Made by a program: the position numbers and the translations under genes
Source of the DNA: an uncultured Trueperaceae bacterium
GTDB lineage: Bacteria > Deinococcota > Deinococci > Deinococcales > Trueperaceae
NCBI GenBank assembly: GCA_937911855.1
Contig: CALDPK010000074.1
Coordinates: forward strand, 1-7,093
DNA: 7,093 nt
Direction of reading: 5' to 3'
Shown: positions 6,720 through 7,093 of the stretch, piece by piece
How positions within the stretch are numbered: position 1 is the stretch's first letter
How the letters are laid out: each line of letters begins with the position of its first letter
The notes under the pieces: generated by a model
What the model was told of the DNA's origin: nothing
Databases searched by the model: none
What the model saw: only the letters and a program-made list of their open reading frames with translations

Positions 6720-6755
6720 CTGGTGGCGCCATCATAAGACTGAGAGCGCCACCAG
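6720..6755 (-). repeat. perfect 10-bp inverted repeat between binding-protein fragment and permease gene
   Basis: CTGGTGGCGC (6720-6729) and GCGCCACCAG (6746-6755) are perfect reverse complements around a 16-base loop. The RNA stem would be rich in GC, with no U-run after it, so it is not a classical terminator. Between a solute-binding-protein gene and its permeases such hairpins can protect the upstream mRNA or damp downstream expression. The loop also contains TATGAT on the minus strand (6736-6731), a good -10 match, but no fitting -35 box is seen. The rest of 6643-6777 holds nothing recognisable besides the weak ribosome site of the permease gene. Confidence 0.6.
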
Positions 6756-6777
6756 GGTCATGCAGTTCTGTTCAGTT

Positions 6778-7092
6778 TCAGTTGGTGCTGTAGCCAGCCT
6801 CCTGCAGCAGTTCCTTCGCCCGCTCGGGGTCGTAGGGGAACGGCTCGAGGTCTTCAGCGAAGCCGAAGCCACTGGGCAGGAACGCCGTGGCGAGCCGGTC
6901 GGCGTAGCCCTGATAGATGTTGTCGAGGATATATTGACGGGAAAAAATTCTTCCGGGTTGGGAATAAAGCAAAGAGAAGAGTTGGAATTCTACATTAGTC
7001 AATTCAACAACTTGATTGAAAACTCGCAGACTCATACTTTGCTCATCCACAACCACAGACGCTGTTCCAACAGAATGTTGCGGTGTGTGAAG
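6778..7092 (-). CDS. chimeric open frame: OmpR-type DNA-binding domain joined to solute-binding-protein fragment
   Basis: The frame is open from the window edge (first full codon 7090-7092) to the TGA at 6778-6780. A GTG at 7056 could start 92 residues, but the codons before it look coding, so the gene probably begins outside. Counting from that GTG, residues 3-49 match the winged-helix domain of OmpR/PhoB-type response regulators (VVELTNVEFQLFSLLYSQPG, 17-36, then RIFSRQYILDNIYQ). Residues 45-92 match the middle of family 5 ABC solute-binding proteins (DNIYQGYADRLATAFLPSG, then PYDPERAKELLQEAGY). The DNIYQ stretch (6910-6924) fits both families. The first half uses AT-rich codons, the second GC-rich codons. 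The binding-protein part belongs in front of the two permease genes, but it lacks both its N-terminal half and the roughly 200 residues that normally follow the PYDPEKAKELL-type motif. As it stands it cannot be a working protein of either kind. It is more likely an assembly chimera than a true fusion. Confidence 0.75.
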   Translation of the reverse strand, partial: LHTPQHSVGTASVVVDEQSMSLRVFNQVVELTNVEFQLFSLLYSQPGRIFSRQYILDNIYQGYADRLATAFLPSGFGFAEDLEPFPYDPERAKELLQEAGYSTN

Positions 7093-7093
7093 G
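6931..7093 (-). other. AT-rich segment of foreign composition
   Basis: G+C falls to 67 of 163 bases here (19 of 60 in 6961-7020), against 81 of 120 in 6781-6900. The segment encodes the response-regulator DNA-binding domain on the minus strand, preceded by a linker-like VVVDEQSMSLRVFNQ. It probably comes from a different genome or a recently acquired region. The receiver domain would lie to the right of the window. Confidence 0.7.

Noticed and set aside
5575..6793. Two plus-strand open frames (220 and 326 codons) opposite the permease genes
   Set aside because: The translations are rich in Arg, Ser, Pro and His with no domain, typical of the complement of membrane-protein genes. The permeases on the minus strand have all family hallmarks.
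1..7093. CRISPR array, tRNA, rRNA, insertion sequence or attachment site
   Set aside because: No regularly spaced repeats, tRNA-like cloverleaf, rRNA segment, transposase frame or terminal inverted repeats were seen. The only strong inverted repeat (6720-6755) is a single intergenic hairpin.

Overview
The window is a stretch of GC-rich bacterial chromosome (81 of 120 bases are G or C in 6781-6900), and its right end changes abruptly in composition (67 of 163 in 6931-7093). Nothing in it fixes the species. The protein mix (GAF-GGDEF sensor, RpiR-type regulator, peptide-type ABC permeases) and one probable leaderless gene with a TANNNT -10 box abutting its ATG would fit a Deinococcus-like bacterium. 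That assignment is an inference with low confidence.

Layout. (1) 2-1201, plus strand: the C-terminal part of a GAF-GGDEF diguanylate cyclase that runs off the left edge. (2) 1202-1335: an intergenic region with a good sigma-70-type promoter, GTGCAACA repeats and alternative hairpins before a strong Shine-Dalgarno sequence. (3) 1336-3068, plus strand: a tightly coupled pair, an AtuA-like (DUF1446) protein and a small DUF4387 protein, joined by an ATGA overlap. (4) 3117-3971, plus strand: a MurR/RpiR-family regulator with its own close promoter. (5) 6642-3979, minus strand: an operon of two peptide/nickel-type ABC permeases and a class I glutamine amidotransferase of the gamma-glutamyl-GABA hydrolase (PuuD) type. 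It converges on the regulator gene with only 7 bases between the stop codons. (6) 6778-7092, minus strand: an open frame that joins an OmpR-type DNA-binding domain to a fragment of a family 5 ABC solute-binding protein.

Working together (inference): the permease pair imports a small peptide-like or gamma-glutamyl compound, the amidotransferase-fold hydrolase cleaves a gamma-glutamyl or related amide bond, and the AtuA-like/DUF4387 pair processes an organic acid or acyl product. The RpiR-type protein would control one or both arms. No substrate can be named from the sequence. The GGDEF gene looks like an unrelated neighbour.

The most anomalous spot is 6910-6930, where two different protein families and two different base compositions meet in one uninterrupted frame. 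The likeliest explanation is a chimeric join in a metagenomic or draft assembly. The second oddity is that the solute-binding-protein part stops about 200 residues short of a normal C-terminus.
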